Below, in pieces: positions 54,324 to 62,538 of a DNA stretch of 64,000 nt (positions are counted from its first letter, which is position 1; each line of letters begins with the position of its first letter). The stretch is from Pseudogemmobacter faecipullorum. GTDB taxonomy: Bacteria > Pseudomonadota > Alphaproteobacteria > Rhodobacterales > Rhodobacteraceae. The notes beneath the pieces are model-generated. The model made no database searches and had not been told where the DNA came from. It saw only the letters and a program-made list of their open reading frames with translations. Where the stretch lies: positions 186,001 through 250,000 of the forward strand of contig NZ_JACDXX010000003.1 in NCBI RefSeq assembly GCF_020539525.1, in the 5' to 3' direction. A program made the position numbers and the translations under genes.

Positions 54324-56003
54324 TCAGCCGCGCCGCTCAAGGATCATCAGTTCGAGCGCGGTACGTCGGGCGACGGTTTCCAGCCTGACCTCGCGCAAAA
54401 GCGACAGGCCGCGGGTGACGCCGCTGGCATTGCCCTCAACCCCGCGCTGGATCTCCTCAATGGCGATCAGCAGCGCCTCGCCGAACCTTTTGCCCTCCAG
54501 CAGCACCTTCGCCTCGTCGGAAAGCCCGGGGCTCAGGAAGGCCGGGGCAATGGCGCGGCCCATGGAATCGGGGGCGCGCAGCCCGGTCAGATCGCCCTTT
54601 GCCAGGCCGATAAGGAACTGTTCGGTTTCATCGCGCGGGCTATGGCCCCCGATAATCTCCTCAAGCGCGGGCGAGAGCAGGCCGATGCGGAAGGCAATCC
54701 GCCCGGCCTCGCCCTCAAGCTGCAGCGCGCTCAGCCTGAGGCCATAGAGGAAGGCGAAGGGCACTTCGAGCTCGGCTTCCTGCATCCGGCTCCAGGCGGC
54801 GGGCAGGGTGGCAATGATGCGCTCGCGCTCGCCAAGGTTCAGCGCCGTGTCAAAATTCTGGAAGGCCCGGACCCGCTCCCAGACCCCGCCCGAGGCGGCC
54901 GGGTCGCGCGCGGTATAAAGGTCGAGCAGCACATTCGGCGCGATGGTCCCGGCCCGGGTCAGCCGCTCGGCCGCCTCGATCTGCGCCTTCCAGCCGGAAT
55001 TCGGACCGATCTCGGCATAAGAAAAGGCAATCGGCAGGCTGTTGGTCGGGATGGTTTCACCCACCGCCTCATAGAGGCGCCAGTCAAGCGGCGTCACCGG
55101 ATTGGGCGGCGGCGGCAGCGGCTCGCCCTCGAAAAGATCGGGGTCAAGGAAGCGCGCCAGCAGCTGCGCCTGGGCGGCGGGCACCTCGCCAAGCGCCTCG
55201 GCGGTGGAAAGGGTCAGCGCTGCCGCATCCCAGTCGCCGCCGCGCGCGAGGCAGAGCACATGCGCCTGCAGCGTCGGCGCAAGGCCCGGCGCTTTCAGCA
55301 TCTGCTGGCAGGCCCGGTCCTCTTTGCCGGTCAGGATGGCAATATCAAAGCCGCGCCGGAACAGATCCGGGGTGGCAACGCCGGAAATGCTGATCAGCGC
55401 TGCCGCCTGTTCCAGCGCGCCGATCAGCAACAGCTTATCGATCCGCGCCTGCAGCAGATGGCCCTTGCCCTGGCTGTCAATCGGCGGATCGGCTTCGGCC
55501 AGCAGCATGGTCAGAAACAGCTGGCGCAGCGCCGGCAGGCTTTCCATCCGGTCGCGCAGCACCGCGCGGGCAATCTCATCGGTCAGACCCGCGCCCCAGA
55601 GATTGCGCGGCAGGCCCGAAACCGCCGGTGCGATCAGGCCGATTGCATCCGGGGCCGGACCATCAAGCGGCGTGCTGGCCACCGCATAGGGCAATGCGCC
55701 GCCACTGGCCACCGGTGGCTCATCAGGGCGGGCGGTCGGGGCCACCGCCGGGGTGGTCACGGATTTCGACAGCCAGTCAATCGCCGAAAGCGGCGCTTCG
55801 GCGCGCAGGGCCGAGGGGGTAAAGGCAAGAGGGGCGGCGCTGAGCAGCAGGATCACCAGCCCGCCCGGGCCGAGCCTGCGGCCCGCGCCCGCCAGAAGGC
55901 CGGACCGCAGCGGGCGCCGGGCCGGGCTCAGCCCCTGACGCGTGAGGCACTGCAGCGGTCGCGGGGCACCGCGCCGGGCGGCGCCGCTGCGCTTAATTGG
56001 CAT
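54324..56003 (-). CDS. hypothetical secreted protein upstream of xerD
   Basis: Up to 559 residues. I do not recognise a named domain. A long basic N-terminus (about 48 residues) precedes a hydrophobic segment (LVILLLSAAPLAF, about 50-62) and a cleavage-like site (SALRA-EA), so the true start may be internal and the protein exported. The body is helical-looking and Leu/Ala-rich, possibly TPR-like repeats, with few Cys (DRACQQ, VLCLARGG). It overlaps the tiny membrane protein gene upstream by 11 bases and couples to xerD downstream. Confidence 0.65.
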   Translation of the reverse strand: MPIKRSGAARRGAPRPLQCLTRQGLSPARRPLRSGLLAGAGRRLGPGGLVILLLSAAPLAFTPSALRAEAPLSAIDWLSKSVTTPAVAPTARPDEPPVASGGALPYAVASTPLDGPAPDAIGLIAPAVSGLPRNLWGAGLTDEIARAVLRDRMESLPALRQLFLTMLLAEADPPIDSQGKGHLLQARIDKLLLIGALEQAAALISISGVATPDLFRRGFDIAILTGKEDRACQQMLKAPGLAPTLQAHVLCLARGGDWDAAALTLSTAEALGEVPAAQAQLLARFLDPDLFEGEPLPPPPNPVTPLDWRLYEAVGETIPTNSLPIAFSYAEIGPNSGWKAQIEAAERLTRAGTIAPNVLLDLYTARDPAASGGVWERVRAFQNFDTALNLGERERIIATLPAAWSRMQEAELEVPFAFLYGLRLSALQLEGEAGRIAFRIGLLSPALEEIIGGHSPRDETEQFLIGLAKGDLTGLRAPDSMGRAIAPAFLSPGLSDEAKVLLEGKRFGEALLIAIEEIQRGVEGNASGVTRGLSLLREVRLETVARRTALELMILERRG

Positions 56004-56127
56004 TCAGCATCACCGGCTGTCTGATCTCGCTTTGCGGCGGGGTCATCTCGACGAGATAGGCGTAACCAGTGAGCGCGGCGAAGCCAATCACGATCAGAAC
56101 CAGTAAAATCTTGATAAGACGACCCAT
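55993..56127 (-). CDS. 44-residue single-pass membrane protein
   Basis: MGRLIKILLVLIVIGFAALTG forms a basic start and one transmembrane helix, followed by a short periplasmic tail ending QPVMLNAN. AAGGGG lies 7 bases before the ATG at 56127. It overlaps the start of the secreted hypothetical by 11 bases, so the two are probably translated together. Function unknown. Confidence 0.65.
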   Translation of the reverse strand: MGRLIKILLVLIVIGFAALTGYAYLVEMTPPQSEIRQPVMLNAN

Positions 56128-56308
56128 TCTCTGCCCCTTAGCCTCACAGTTTTCCGGGCCCTGCCGCCTGTCCCGGTGATTATACTGGCCCGAAGGCTGC
56201 GGCTTACCGGAATATATATATGGCATTTCCGACAAGATCACGCCATTGAGACGTGAAAAGCGCATCTCTCCAGCAGATCTGTGCGCCATTCACGTGATGG
56301 TGAAGACT

Positions 56309-56851
56309 ATGTATCGACTGCATAAGACTGTCGCGCTTGTCGGGATGATGGGTGCAGGCAAATCCGCCGTTGGAACGGCCCTGGCGCGGCATCTTAAGGT
56401 GCCTTTCGTTGATTCGGATGATGAGATCGTCAAAGCGGCGGATCGCTCAATTGCCGAGATATTTCAACGAGATGGCGAGGCTTTCTTCCGCGACCGCGAA
56501 TTCGAGGTGATCGGGCGGCTGCTGCGCGAAAAGCCCGCCGTGCTCTCGACCGGCGGCGGGGCCTTTCTCGCTGCGCGCAACCGCGAACAGATCAGCAGCC
56601 ATGGCATTTCGGTCTGGCTGCGCGCCGATCCGGCGGTGCTGTGGCAAAGGGTGCGCCATAAGACGACGCGGCCTTTGCTGCATACTGCGGATCCCAGGCG
56701 CACGCTCTATGAGCTTTGCGAACAGCGCGAGCCTTTCTATGCCCTGGCCGATCTTGTCGTTGATTCGGATGCGGTTTACTCGATTGAGGATATGGCGGTG
56801 CGGGTGATCGAGGCGCTGAAAACCCGCCCGGATGTGCTGGAAGAGGCCTGA
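56309..56851 (+). CDS. aroK: shikimate kinase
   Basis: NMP-kinase-fold enzyme of 180 residues that phosphorylates shikimate in chorismate synthesis. Walker A is GMMGAGKS; FVDSDDEIVKAA and FFRDREFEVIGRLL bind shikimate, and LSTGGGAFL is the Walker B-like motif. The ATG at 56309 begins MYRLHKTVALVG; 56297 is an alternative. It is followed by aroB 4 bases later, the conserved aroKB pair, and is divergent from the small membrane protein gene. Confidence 0.95.
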   Translation: MYRLHKTVALVGMMGAGKSAVGTALARHLKVPFVDSDDEIVKAADRSIAEIFQRDGEAFFRDREFEVIGRLLREKPAVLSTGGGAFLAARNREQISSHGISVWLRADPAVLWQRVRHKTTRPLLHTADPRRTLYELCEQREPFYALADLVVDSDAVYSIEDMAVRVIEALKTRPDVLEEA

Positions 56852-56855
56852 GATC

Positions 56856-57986
56856 ATGCTGAATATCGTTCCCGTCAATCTGGGCGAGCGCTCCTATGAA
56901 GTGCGGATTGGCTTTGACCTGCTGGCCGGGGCCGGGGCGCATATCCTGCCGCTTCTGCGCCGCAGACGCGTGGCGATTGTCACCGATGAGACCGTGGGCG
57001 CGCTGCATCTGCAAAGCCTGATCGCCGGCCTCGCCGCCGAGGGGATTGCGGTCAGCCATCTGACGCTGCCCCCGGGCGAGGCCACCAAATCCTGGGCCCG
57101 TTTTACCGAAGTTACCGAATGGCTGCTGGCCGAGAAGATCGAGCGTAAGGATATCGTCATCGCCTTTGGCGGCGGGGTGATCGGCGATCTGGTCGGCTTT
57201 GCCGCCGCCGTTCTGCGCCGTGGCGTGCGTTTCGTGCAGATCCCGACCTCGCTTCTGGCCCAGGTCGACAGCTCGGTCGGTGGCAAGACCGGGATCAACA
57301 GCCCGGCGGGCAAAAACCTGATCGGGGCATTTCATCAGCCCTCGCTGGTGCTGGCCGATATTGGCCTGCTCAATACCCTGACGCCGCGCGATTTTCTGGC
57401 GGGTTACGGCGAGGTGGTCAAATATGGTCTGCTCGGCGATGCGGCTTTCTTTGACTGGCTCGAGGCCGAAGGTCCGGCCCTGGCCGGGGCAAATACCGAT
57501 CCGGCGGTACAGGCGGCGGCGCGGCTGCGCGCTGTCACCCGCTCGGTCGAGATGAAGGCGGGTATCGTCGAACGCGATGAGACCGAGGAGGGCGAGCGGG
57601 CGCTGCTCAACCTTGGCCATACTTTCTGCCATGCGCTGGAAAAGGCCACCGGCTTTGGCGAGCGGCTGTTGCATGGCGAGGGGGTGGCGATCGGCTGCGC
57701 TCTGGCCTTTGAGCTGTCGCAGCATCTTGGCCTGTGCGCGCAGGAAGATCCGAGCCGGGTGCGGGCGCATCTGAAGGCGATGGGGATGAAAACCGATCTC
57801 GCCGATATCGAGGGCGATCTGCCGGATGCGGCGGGGCTGCTCGATCTGATGGGCCAGGATAAAAAGGTTGTCGACGGCAGGCTGCGTTTCATCCTGGCGC
57901 GCGGCATTGGCGAGGCTTTCGTCGCCGCGGATGTGCCCTCGGACCAGGTGCTCGCCGTGCTGAATGACGCGCTGAAAAGCCGCTGA
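56856..57986 (+). CDS. aroB: 3-dehydroquinate synthase
   Basis: NAD-dependent enzyme of 376 residues converting DAHP to 3-dehydroquinate. IAFGGGVIGDLVGFAAAV is the NAD-binding signature, PTSLLAQVDSSVGGKTGIN the substrate loop, and zinc ligands are in the Glu of AGYGEVVKYG, and the His of NLGHTFCHALE and LLHGEGVAIG. The start ATG 56856 gives MLNIVPVNLGERSY; an open frame 8 codons longer overlaps aroK. Confidence 0.96.
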   Translation: MLNIVPVNLGERSYEVRIGFDLLAGAGAHILPLLRRRRVAIVTDETVGALHLQSLIAGLAAEGIAVSHLTLPPGEATKSWARFTEVTEWLLAEKIERKDIVIAFGGGVIGDLVGFAAAVLRRGVRFVQIPTSLLAQVDSSVGGKTGINSPAGKNLIGAFHQPSLVLADIGLLNTLTPRDFLAGYGEVVKYGLLGDAAFFDWLEAEGPALAGANTDPAVQAAARLRAVTRSVEMKAGIVERDETEEGERALLNLGHTFCHALEKATGFGERLLHGEGVAIGCALAFELSQHLGLCAQEDPSRVRAHLKAMGMKTDLADIEGDLPDAAGLLDLMGQDKKVVDGRLRFILARGIGEAFVAADVPSDQVLAVLNDALKSR

Positions 57987-58005
57987 GGCCGGGGAGAGGC
58001 GGGCG

Positions 58006-58548
58006 ATGTATCTGGGCTATATCTGTCGCCAGGGCCTGGGCGAGACCGACCGGCTGATGGGCGAGGTGGCGGCTTTGCTGCGCGCTGAGGGGCTGGTGCT
58101 GGCCGGGGCTTTGCAGCTGAACCGGGCGCTGCCCGGGCGTGCCAGACCGGCGATGGATCTGCTGCTCCTGCCCGATGGCCCGGTGCTGCCGATCAGCCTC
58201 GACCGTGGTCCCGCCGCCCTGGGCTGCCGTCTCGATACCTCGGCGCTGGAAGAGGCATCCGTGGTGGTGGCAGAGCGCCTGCCCGCTGCCGATGTGCTTT
58301 TTGTCAATAAATTCGGCAAGCAGGAGGCGGATGGCCATGGCATGGCCGGCTCTGTCAGCGAGGCTTTGCTGGCCGGTAAGCCGGTGATCACCGGTCTGGC
58401 CGATCATTTCCTCGAGGGGTTTCTGCGCTATGCCGGGGGCCATGCGCGCGAGCTGACCGGCGAGGCCGGAGAGATTGCCGCCTGGCTGCTCGAGGGCCAC
58501 CGCGCCGCCGCAGCCGCAGCCTCTGCCGCAAAGGCGGCGGCTTTCTGA
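58006..58548 (+). CDS. DUF2478 family protein
   Basis: Protein of 180 residues matching DUF2478: an N-terminal GYICRQGLGETDRLMGEVAALLRAEG, a central MDLLLLPDGPVLPISLDRGPAALGCRLD, and FVNKFGKQEADGHG. Family members often lie near molybdenum transport or cofactor genes and look like P-loop-derived NTPases, but the usual phosphate loop is replaced by CRQGLGETDRL here. It follows aroB by 19 bases. No molybdenum gene is in the window, so its role here is open. Confidence 0.75.
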   Translation: MYLGYICRQGLGETDRLMGEVAALLRAEGLVLAGALQLNRALPGRARPAMDLLLLPDGPVLPISLDRGPAALGCRLDTSALEEASVVVAERLPAADVLFVNKFGKQEADGHGMAGSVSEALLAGKPVITGLADHFLEGFLRYAGGHARELTGEAGEIAAWLLEGHRAAAAAASAAKAAAF

Positions 58549-58686
58549 GCCGCGTCGGGCCTGGCCGCAGCCATCGCTGTTTTTTGTTTTGCCCCTGCAG
58601 AGATAATTGGATTTTGTTCCCGGATCCGGCGACGGAATGACCGCGCGCGGACGTTTCATCTGAAATCTGACTGAAAGCCAGCTCCC

Positions 58687-59937
58687 GTGACGTCGCAAAG
58701 CCCGCCTGATATCGCCAGCATCACCCGTATTGGTCGCAAGAAACGAGGCAGGGGCTGGATCTGGCTGCTGCTGGTGCCAGGCCTTGCAGCGGCAGGCTGG
58801 GCGCTGTTTCTGCGCGCTCCGGCGACGCAAATCATTTATGATACCCGCGAGGTCACCCAGGGCGAACTGGTGGTGACGGTGGTGGCCACCGGCACGGTGC
58901 AGCCGACCACCCAGGTGGAGATTTCCTCCGAGCTTTCCGGCACGCTGCTGACCGTCGATGCAGATTTCAATGCCGAGGTGGTCGAGGGCCAGGTGCTGGC
59001 CCGGCTCGATGACACCAAGCTTGCCGCCCAGGTGCTGAATTCCGAAGCCAGCCTGCAGGCCTCAAAAGCCCGGCTCGCTTCGGCAGAGGCCACGGTGACC
59101 GAAACCACCGAGGCTTTGCACCAGGCCGATGTTCTGGGCGAGCGTGGGCTCAATGCCCGTACCGTGGTGGTCGCGGCCCGGGCCGCGCATGACCGGGCGC
59201 TGGCCGCGGTTGCGATTGCCAGGGCCGATGTCTCGCTGGCCGAGGCCAATCTGGCTTCGGTGCGTGCCGATCTGGAAAAGGCCGAGATCCGCTCGCCGAT
59301 CAACGGCATCGTGCTGTCGCGCACCGCCGAGAAGGGCCAGATCGTTGCCGCCTCGCTGAATGCGCCGGTGCTGTTCACCCTGGCCGAGGATCTGCGCCGC
59401 ATGGAATTGCGGGTGGCGATTGATGAGGCCGATATCGGCCGGGTCGCGATGGGCCAGCAGGCCAGCTTCAGCGTTGATGCCTGGCCGGGCCGCAGCTTTG
59501 AGGCGGTGATCACCAGCCTGCGCTTTGCCCCGGATGCGGCGGAAACCAATGTGGTGACCTATACGGCGGTGCTTTCGGTGAAAAATGACGAGCTGCTGCT
59601 GCGGCCGGGTATGACTGCCACCGCCACTATCACCGTCTCGCGCGAGGAGGGGGCCTTGCTCGTCCCGGTCGCGGCTTTGCGCTACAGCCCGCCGGTGCAG
59701 GCCGCGTCCAGCCGTTCGGGCCAGGGGCTGATGGGCTTTATCATGCCAGGACCGCCAGGGCGCGGTGGCACGCGCGGGGCTTCGGCCGACGGATCGGGGG
59801 TCTGGGTGCTGCGCGGCGGACAGCCGGAACGGCTGCGCGCCACGCCTGGCGCTTCGGATGGCAGCAATATCGCGGTGCGCTCAGAAGAGCTGCAGCCCGG
59901 CGATCAGGTGATCCTGAGCCAGCGCGAGGGCAAGTGA
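58687..59937 (+). CDS. efflux periplasmic adaptor (MacA/HlyD-like)
   Basis: Membrane fusion protein of 416 residues. After a basic start (IGRKKRGRG) one membrane helix (about residues 23-40) anchors it. The barrel-sandwich halves (VSTELSG-like EISSELSGTLLTVDADF and EIRSPINGIVLSRTAEKGQIV) flank a coiled-coil hairpin (about residues 115-200). A Gly/Pro-rich loop (about 350-370) interrupts the last domain. Start is a GTG at 58687 with a weak ribosome site. It overlaps the ATPase gene, so it forms a MacAB-type exporter; no outer-membrane factor is adjacent. Confidence 0.88.
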   Translation: MTSQSPPDIASITRIGRKKRGRGWIWLLLVPGLAAAGWALFLRAPATQIIYDTREVTQGELVVTVVATGTVQPTTQVEISSELSGTLLTVDADFNAEVVEGQVLARLDDTKLAAQVLNSEASLQASKARLASAEATVTETTEALHQADVLGERGLNARTVVVAARAAHDRALAAVAIARADVSLAEANLASVRADLEKAEIRSPINGIVLSRTAEKGQIVAASLNAPVLFTLAEDLRRMELRVAIDEADIGRVAMGQQASFSVDAWPGRSFEAVITSLRFAPDAAETNVVTYTAVLSVKNDELLLRPGMTATATITVSREEGALLVPVAALRYSPPVQAASSRSGQGLMGFIMPGPPGRGGTRGASADGSGVWVLRGGQPERLRATPGASDGSNIAVRSEELQPGDQVILSQREGK

Positions 59938-60671
59938 TGGCCGGGGCGGCAGAACCGGCGCAGCCGCTGATGGAATTTCGCAAGGTGACGCGGATCTACG
60001 GCGAGGGTGAGGCCGAGGTGCGCGCCCTGGACGGGGTGGATCTGATGATCCGCAAGGGCGAATTCGTGGCGATCATGGGCCCTTCGGGCTCGGGCAAATC
60101 GACGACGATGAATATCATCGGCTGCCTCGACCGGCCCAGTTCGGGCGCCTATCTGTTTGCGGGCACCGATGTTTCGCAGCTTGGCGGTGATGCGCTGGCT
60201 TTGCTGCGCCGCCATTATCTTGGCTTTGTGTTTCAGGGCTTTAACCTGCTGGCCCGCACCACGGCGCGCGAAAATGTCGAATTGCCGCTGATCTATAAGG
60301 GCCTGCCCGCTGCCGAGCGCGAAGCTCTCGCCAATGCGGCGCTGGCCCGCGTCGGCCTTGCCGGGCGCGAAGGCCATGACCCTTCGCAGCTTTCGGGCGG
60401 CCAGCAGCAGCGTGTGGCAATCGCCCGCGCGCTCGCCGGTCATCCGACGGTGATCCTCGCCGATGAGCCGACCGGCAATCTCGACAGCCAGCGCAGCCAT
60501 GAGATCCTGACCCTGCTGCAGCAGCTGAACCGCGAGGAGGGGATCACCATCGTCATGGTGACCCATGAGCCCGATATTGCCGCCTATGCCCGCCGCCTAG
60601 TGGTGTTTACCGATGGTCATATCACCCGCGACGAGCCGGTCGATCCCGATGCGCGTGAGGTGCGGGCATGA
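59937..60671 (+). CDS. ABC transporter ATPase (MacB/LolD-like)
   Basis: ATPase of 244 residues. Walker [10 protein letters not shown], signature [15 protein letters not shown], Walker [12 protein letters not shown] and a switch His (MVTHEPD) are complete. It belongs to the MacB/FtsE class that works with FtsX-like permeases. GAGG lies 7 bases before the ATG, which overlaps the adaptor stop (TGATG). It overlaps the permease gene by 4 bases. Confidence 0.92.
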   Translation: MAGAAEPAQPLMEFRKVTRIYGEGEAEVRALDGVDLMIRKGEFVAIMGPSGSGKSTTMNIIGCLDRPSSGAYLFAGTDVSQLGGDALALLRRHYLGFVFQGFNLLARTTARENVELPLIYKGLPAAEREALANAALARVGLAGREGHDPSQLSGGQQQRVAIARALAGHPTVILADEPTGNLDSQRSHEILTLLQQLNREEGITIVMVTHEPDIAAYARRLVVFTDGHITRDEPVDPDAREVRA

Positions 60672-61876
60672 TCCTCGAGGCGGTCAAACTCGCGCTGCGC
60701 TCGATCCTGCGCAATAAGCTGCGCTCTTTCCTGACCATCCTTGGGGTGGTGATCGGGGTGGGCGCGGTGATTGCCATGGTGACGGTCGGGCAGGGCTCCT
60801 CACAGCAGGTCTCGCAATCGGTCTCGGGGCTTGGCTCGGATACGCTGACTTTGCGCCCGGGCACGCGCGGCTTTGGCCCGCCGACCGGCGGGGCGACGCG
60901 ACGCTTTGAGCTGCGCGATGCCGATGCCCTGGCCGGATTGCGCCAGATCCGCCTCGTCGCCCCGGTGGCCAATGCTTCGGGGGCGACCATTGTCTATGGC
61001 AATAGCAATACCACCGCTTCGGTTACCGGCAGCACCGAGGCCTGGAGTGAAATCGGCGGCTGGAGCCTGGCCGAGGGGCGCAATATGACCGCCGCCGAGG
61101 CGCGCAGCGGCGCGGCGTTCTGCATCATCGGTGAGACGATCCGCCAGAAGCTGTTCGGCCCTCTCAGCCCGATTGGCGAGACCATCCGGGTGAAAAAGAT
61201 CTCCTGCCAGGTGATCGGCCTGTTGCAGGCCAAGGGCGCGGGCAGTTTCGGCAATGACCAGGATGAGGTGGTGCTGATGCCGGTCCGCCTGGTGCAGCGC
61301 CGGCTGAACGGCGATAATGACGTGGCCTCGATCCAGCTGGCCCTGGCCACGGGCACCTCATCCGAAGAGGGGATCGCGGCGGTTCAGGATCTGATGCGCG
61401 ACCGGCGCCGGATCGGTTTTGGCGAGCCGGATAATTTTACCGTCTCGGATATGCGCGAAGTGGCCGAGATGCTGAATTCGATCAATTCGGTGCTGTCGGG
61501 TATGCTGTCCTCGGTGGCGGCGGTCAGCCTGCTGGTGGGCGGCATCGGCATTATGAATATCATGCTGGTCTCGGTGACCGAGCGCACCCGCGAGATCGGC
61601 ATCCGCCTCGCCATCGGCGCGACCGCGACCCAGGTGCTGACCCAGTTCCTCGTTGAGGCAGTGGTTCTGTCATTGCTGGGCGGCATCGCCGGTATTCTGG
61701 TCGGGCTGGCCCTGGCCTGGGGGGCGGGGCTGTTCATGGCCATTCCCTTCAGCCCCGATCCCCTGGTCCTGCTGATGGCCTTTACCTTCTCGGCAGTGAT
61801 CGGGGTGATTTTCGGCTATTTCCCGGCGCGCCGCGCCGCGCAGCTCGACCCGATTGAGGCTTTGCGCCATCAGTAA
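60668..61876 (+). CDS. ABC transporter permease (MacB/FtsX family)
   Basis: Permease of 402 residues with one N-terminal helix (about residues 20-42, FLTILGVVIGVGAVIAMVTV), a large periplasmic domain, and three C-terminal helices (about 275-400). The EIGIRLAIGAT segment after the second helix is a typical MacB/LolC signature. Here ATPase and permease are separate chains, unlike fused MacB. With the two preceding genes it makes a tripartite exporter; the substrate (peptide, siderophore, macrolide) is not deducible. Confidence 0.92.
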   Translation: MILEAVKLALRSILRNKLRSFLTILGVVIGVGAVIAMVTVGQGSSQQVSQSVSGLGSDTLTLRPGTRGFGPPTGGATRRFELRDADALAGLRQIRLVAPVANASGATIVYGNSNTTASVTGSTEAWSEIGGWSLAEGRNMTAAEARSGAAFCIIGETIRQKLFGPLSPIGETIRVKKISCQVIGLLQAKGAGSFGNDQDEVVLMPVRLVQRRLNGDNDVASIQLALATGTSSEEGIAAVQDLMRDRRRIGFGEPDNFTVSDMREVAEMLNSINSVLSGMLSSVAAVSLLVGGIGIMNIMLVSVTERTREIGIRLAIGATATQVLTQFLVEAVVLSLLGGIAGILVGLALAWGAGLFMAIPFSPDPLVLLMAFTFSAVIGVIFGYFPARRAAQLDPIEALRHQ

Positions 61877-61907
61877 GGCCTGCGTGCAACTGACGCAGCC
61901 TGCTGCC

Positions 61908-61941
61908 GTTTTCGCAACTGGCGGTTTCCTTTTGCGAAAAC
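61908..61941. promoter_or_regulatory. inverted repeat upstream of the Fur-family gene
   Basis: GTTTTCGCAA-N14-TTGCGAAAAC, perfect 10-bp arms, ending 18 bases before the start codon. The spacing puts it in the promoter region, so it may be an operator for the regulator itself or for another factor; there is no T-run to suggest a terminator for the permease gene. Confidence 0.5.
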
Positions 61942-61959
61942 GGGTGCTAGGCTCGGCCG

Positions 61960-62397
61960 ATGAAAAGCCATATTTCTGAACGGATTCAAGACCGTACCCA
62001 ACGGATGAGCCAGGCCCTGCGCGATGCGGGGGTGCGGGTCACCCGGCAGCGTGAGGCGATTTTGCAGGTGCTGACCGGATCGGAGGATCATCCCGATGCC
62101 GCCGAGCTGCACCGCCGCGCCCAGGCCCTGGATCCCAGTGTCTCGCTGGCCACGGTCTACCGCACGCTGACGGTGCTGGAACGCGAAGGGGTGATCGCGC
62201 GGCATTCCTTTGAGAATGGCTCGGCGCGGTTCGAGATCGCCGAACCCGGGCATCACGATCATATTGTCGATCTCGACAGCGGTGAGATTATCGAATTTCA
62301 CAGCGAAAAGATCGAAGAGCTGCAACGCCGGATCGCAGCCGAGATGGGCTATGAGATCGTCCATCACCGGCTGGAACTTTACTGCCGCAAGGCCTGA
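61960..62397 (+). CDS. Fur-family metal-responsive regulator (Fur/Mur type)
   Basis: Repressor of 145 residues. The winged-helix part (about 15-85) contains RVTRQREAILQVL and SLATVYRTLTVLEREGVI, and the dimerisation/metal part has PGHHDHIVDLDSGEIIEFHSEK. The structural zinc CxxC motifs of E. coli Fur are absent: the position reads DLDSG, and the only Cys is near the C-terminus (LYCRKA). That pattern fits the alphaproteobacterial Fur/Mur regulators, several of which respond to manganese. Iron versus manganese cannot be told from sequence. An inverted repeat precedes it. Confidence 0.85.
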   Translation: MKSHISERIQDRTQRMSQALRDAGVRVTRQREAILQVLTGSEDHPDAAELHRRAQALDPSVSLATVYRTLTVLEREGVIARHSFENGSARFEIAEPGHHDHIVDLDSGEIIEFHSEKIEELQRRIAAEMGYEIVHHRLELYCRKA

Positions 62398-62455
62398 GGG
62401 CCGGGGCCGGGTCCGGTCTTGGGGTCTTGAGGGCAAGAGGGCTGAGGGCGAGAGG

Positions 62456-62503
62456 CCGGGGGCGCTGCCCCCGGACCCCCGGGATATTTTCAGACAGATG
62501 AAA
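62456..62503. repeat. intergenic repeat, copy 2
   Basis: GGGGGGCGCTGCCCCCGGAC..., then CCCCCGGGATATTTTCAGACAGATGAAAG, in the same order as copy 1 at 10717-10762. It again sits between two convergent genes. Confidence 0.6.
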
Positions 62504-62538
62504 GGCCGGTGGGGGAGATGCCCGGGAGGGGCCGGGGC

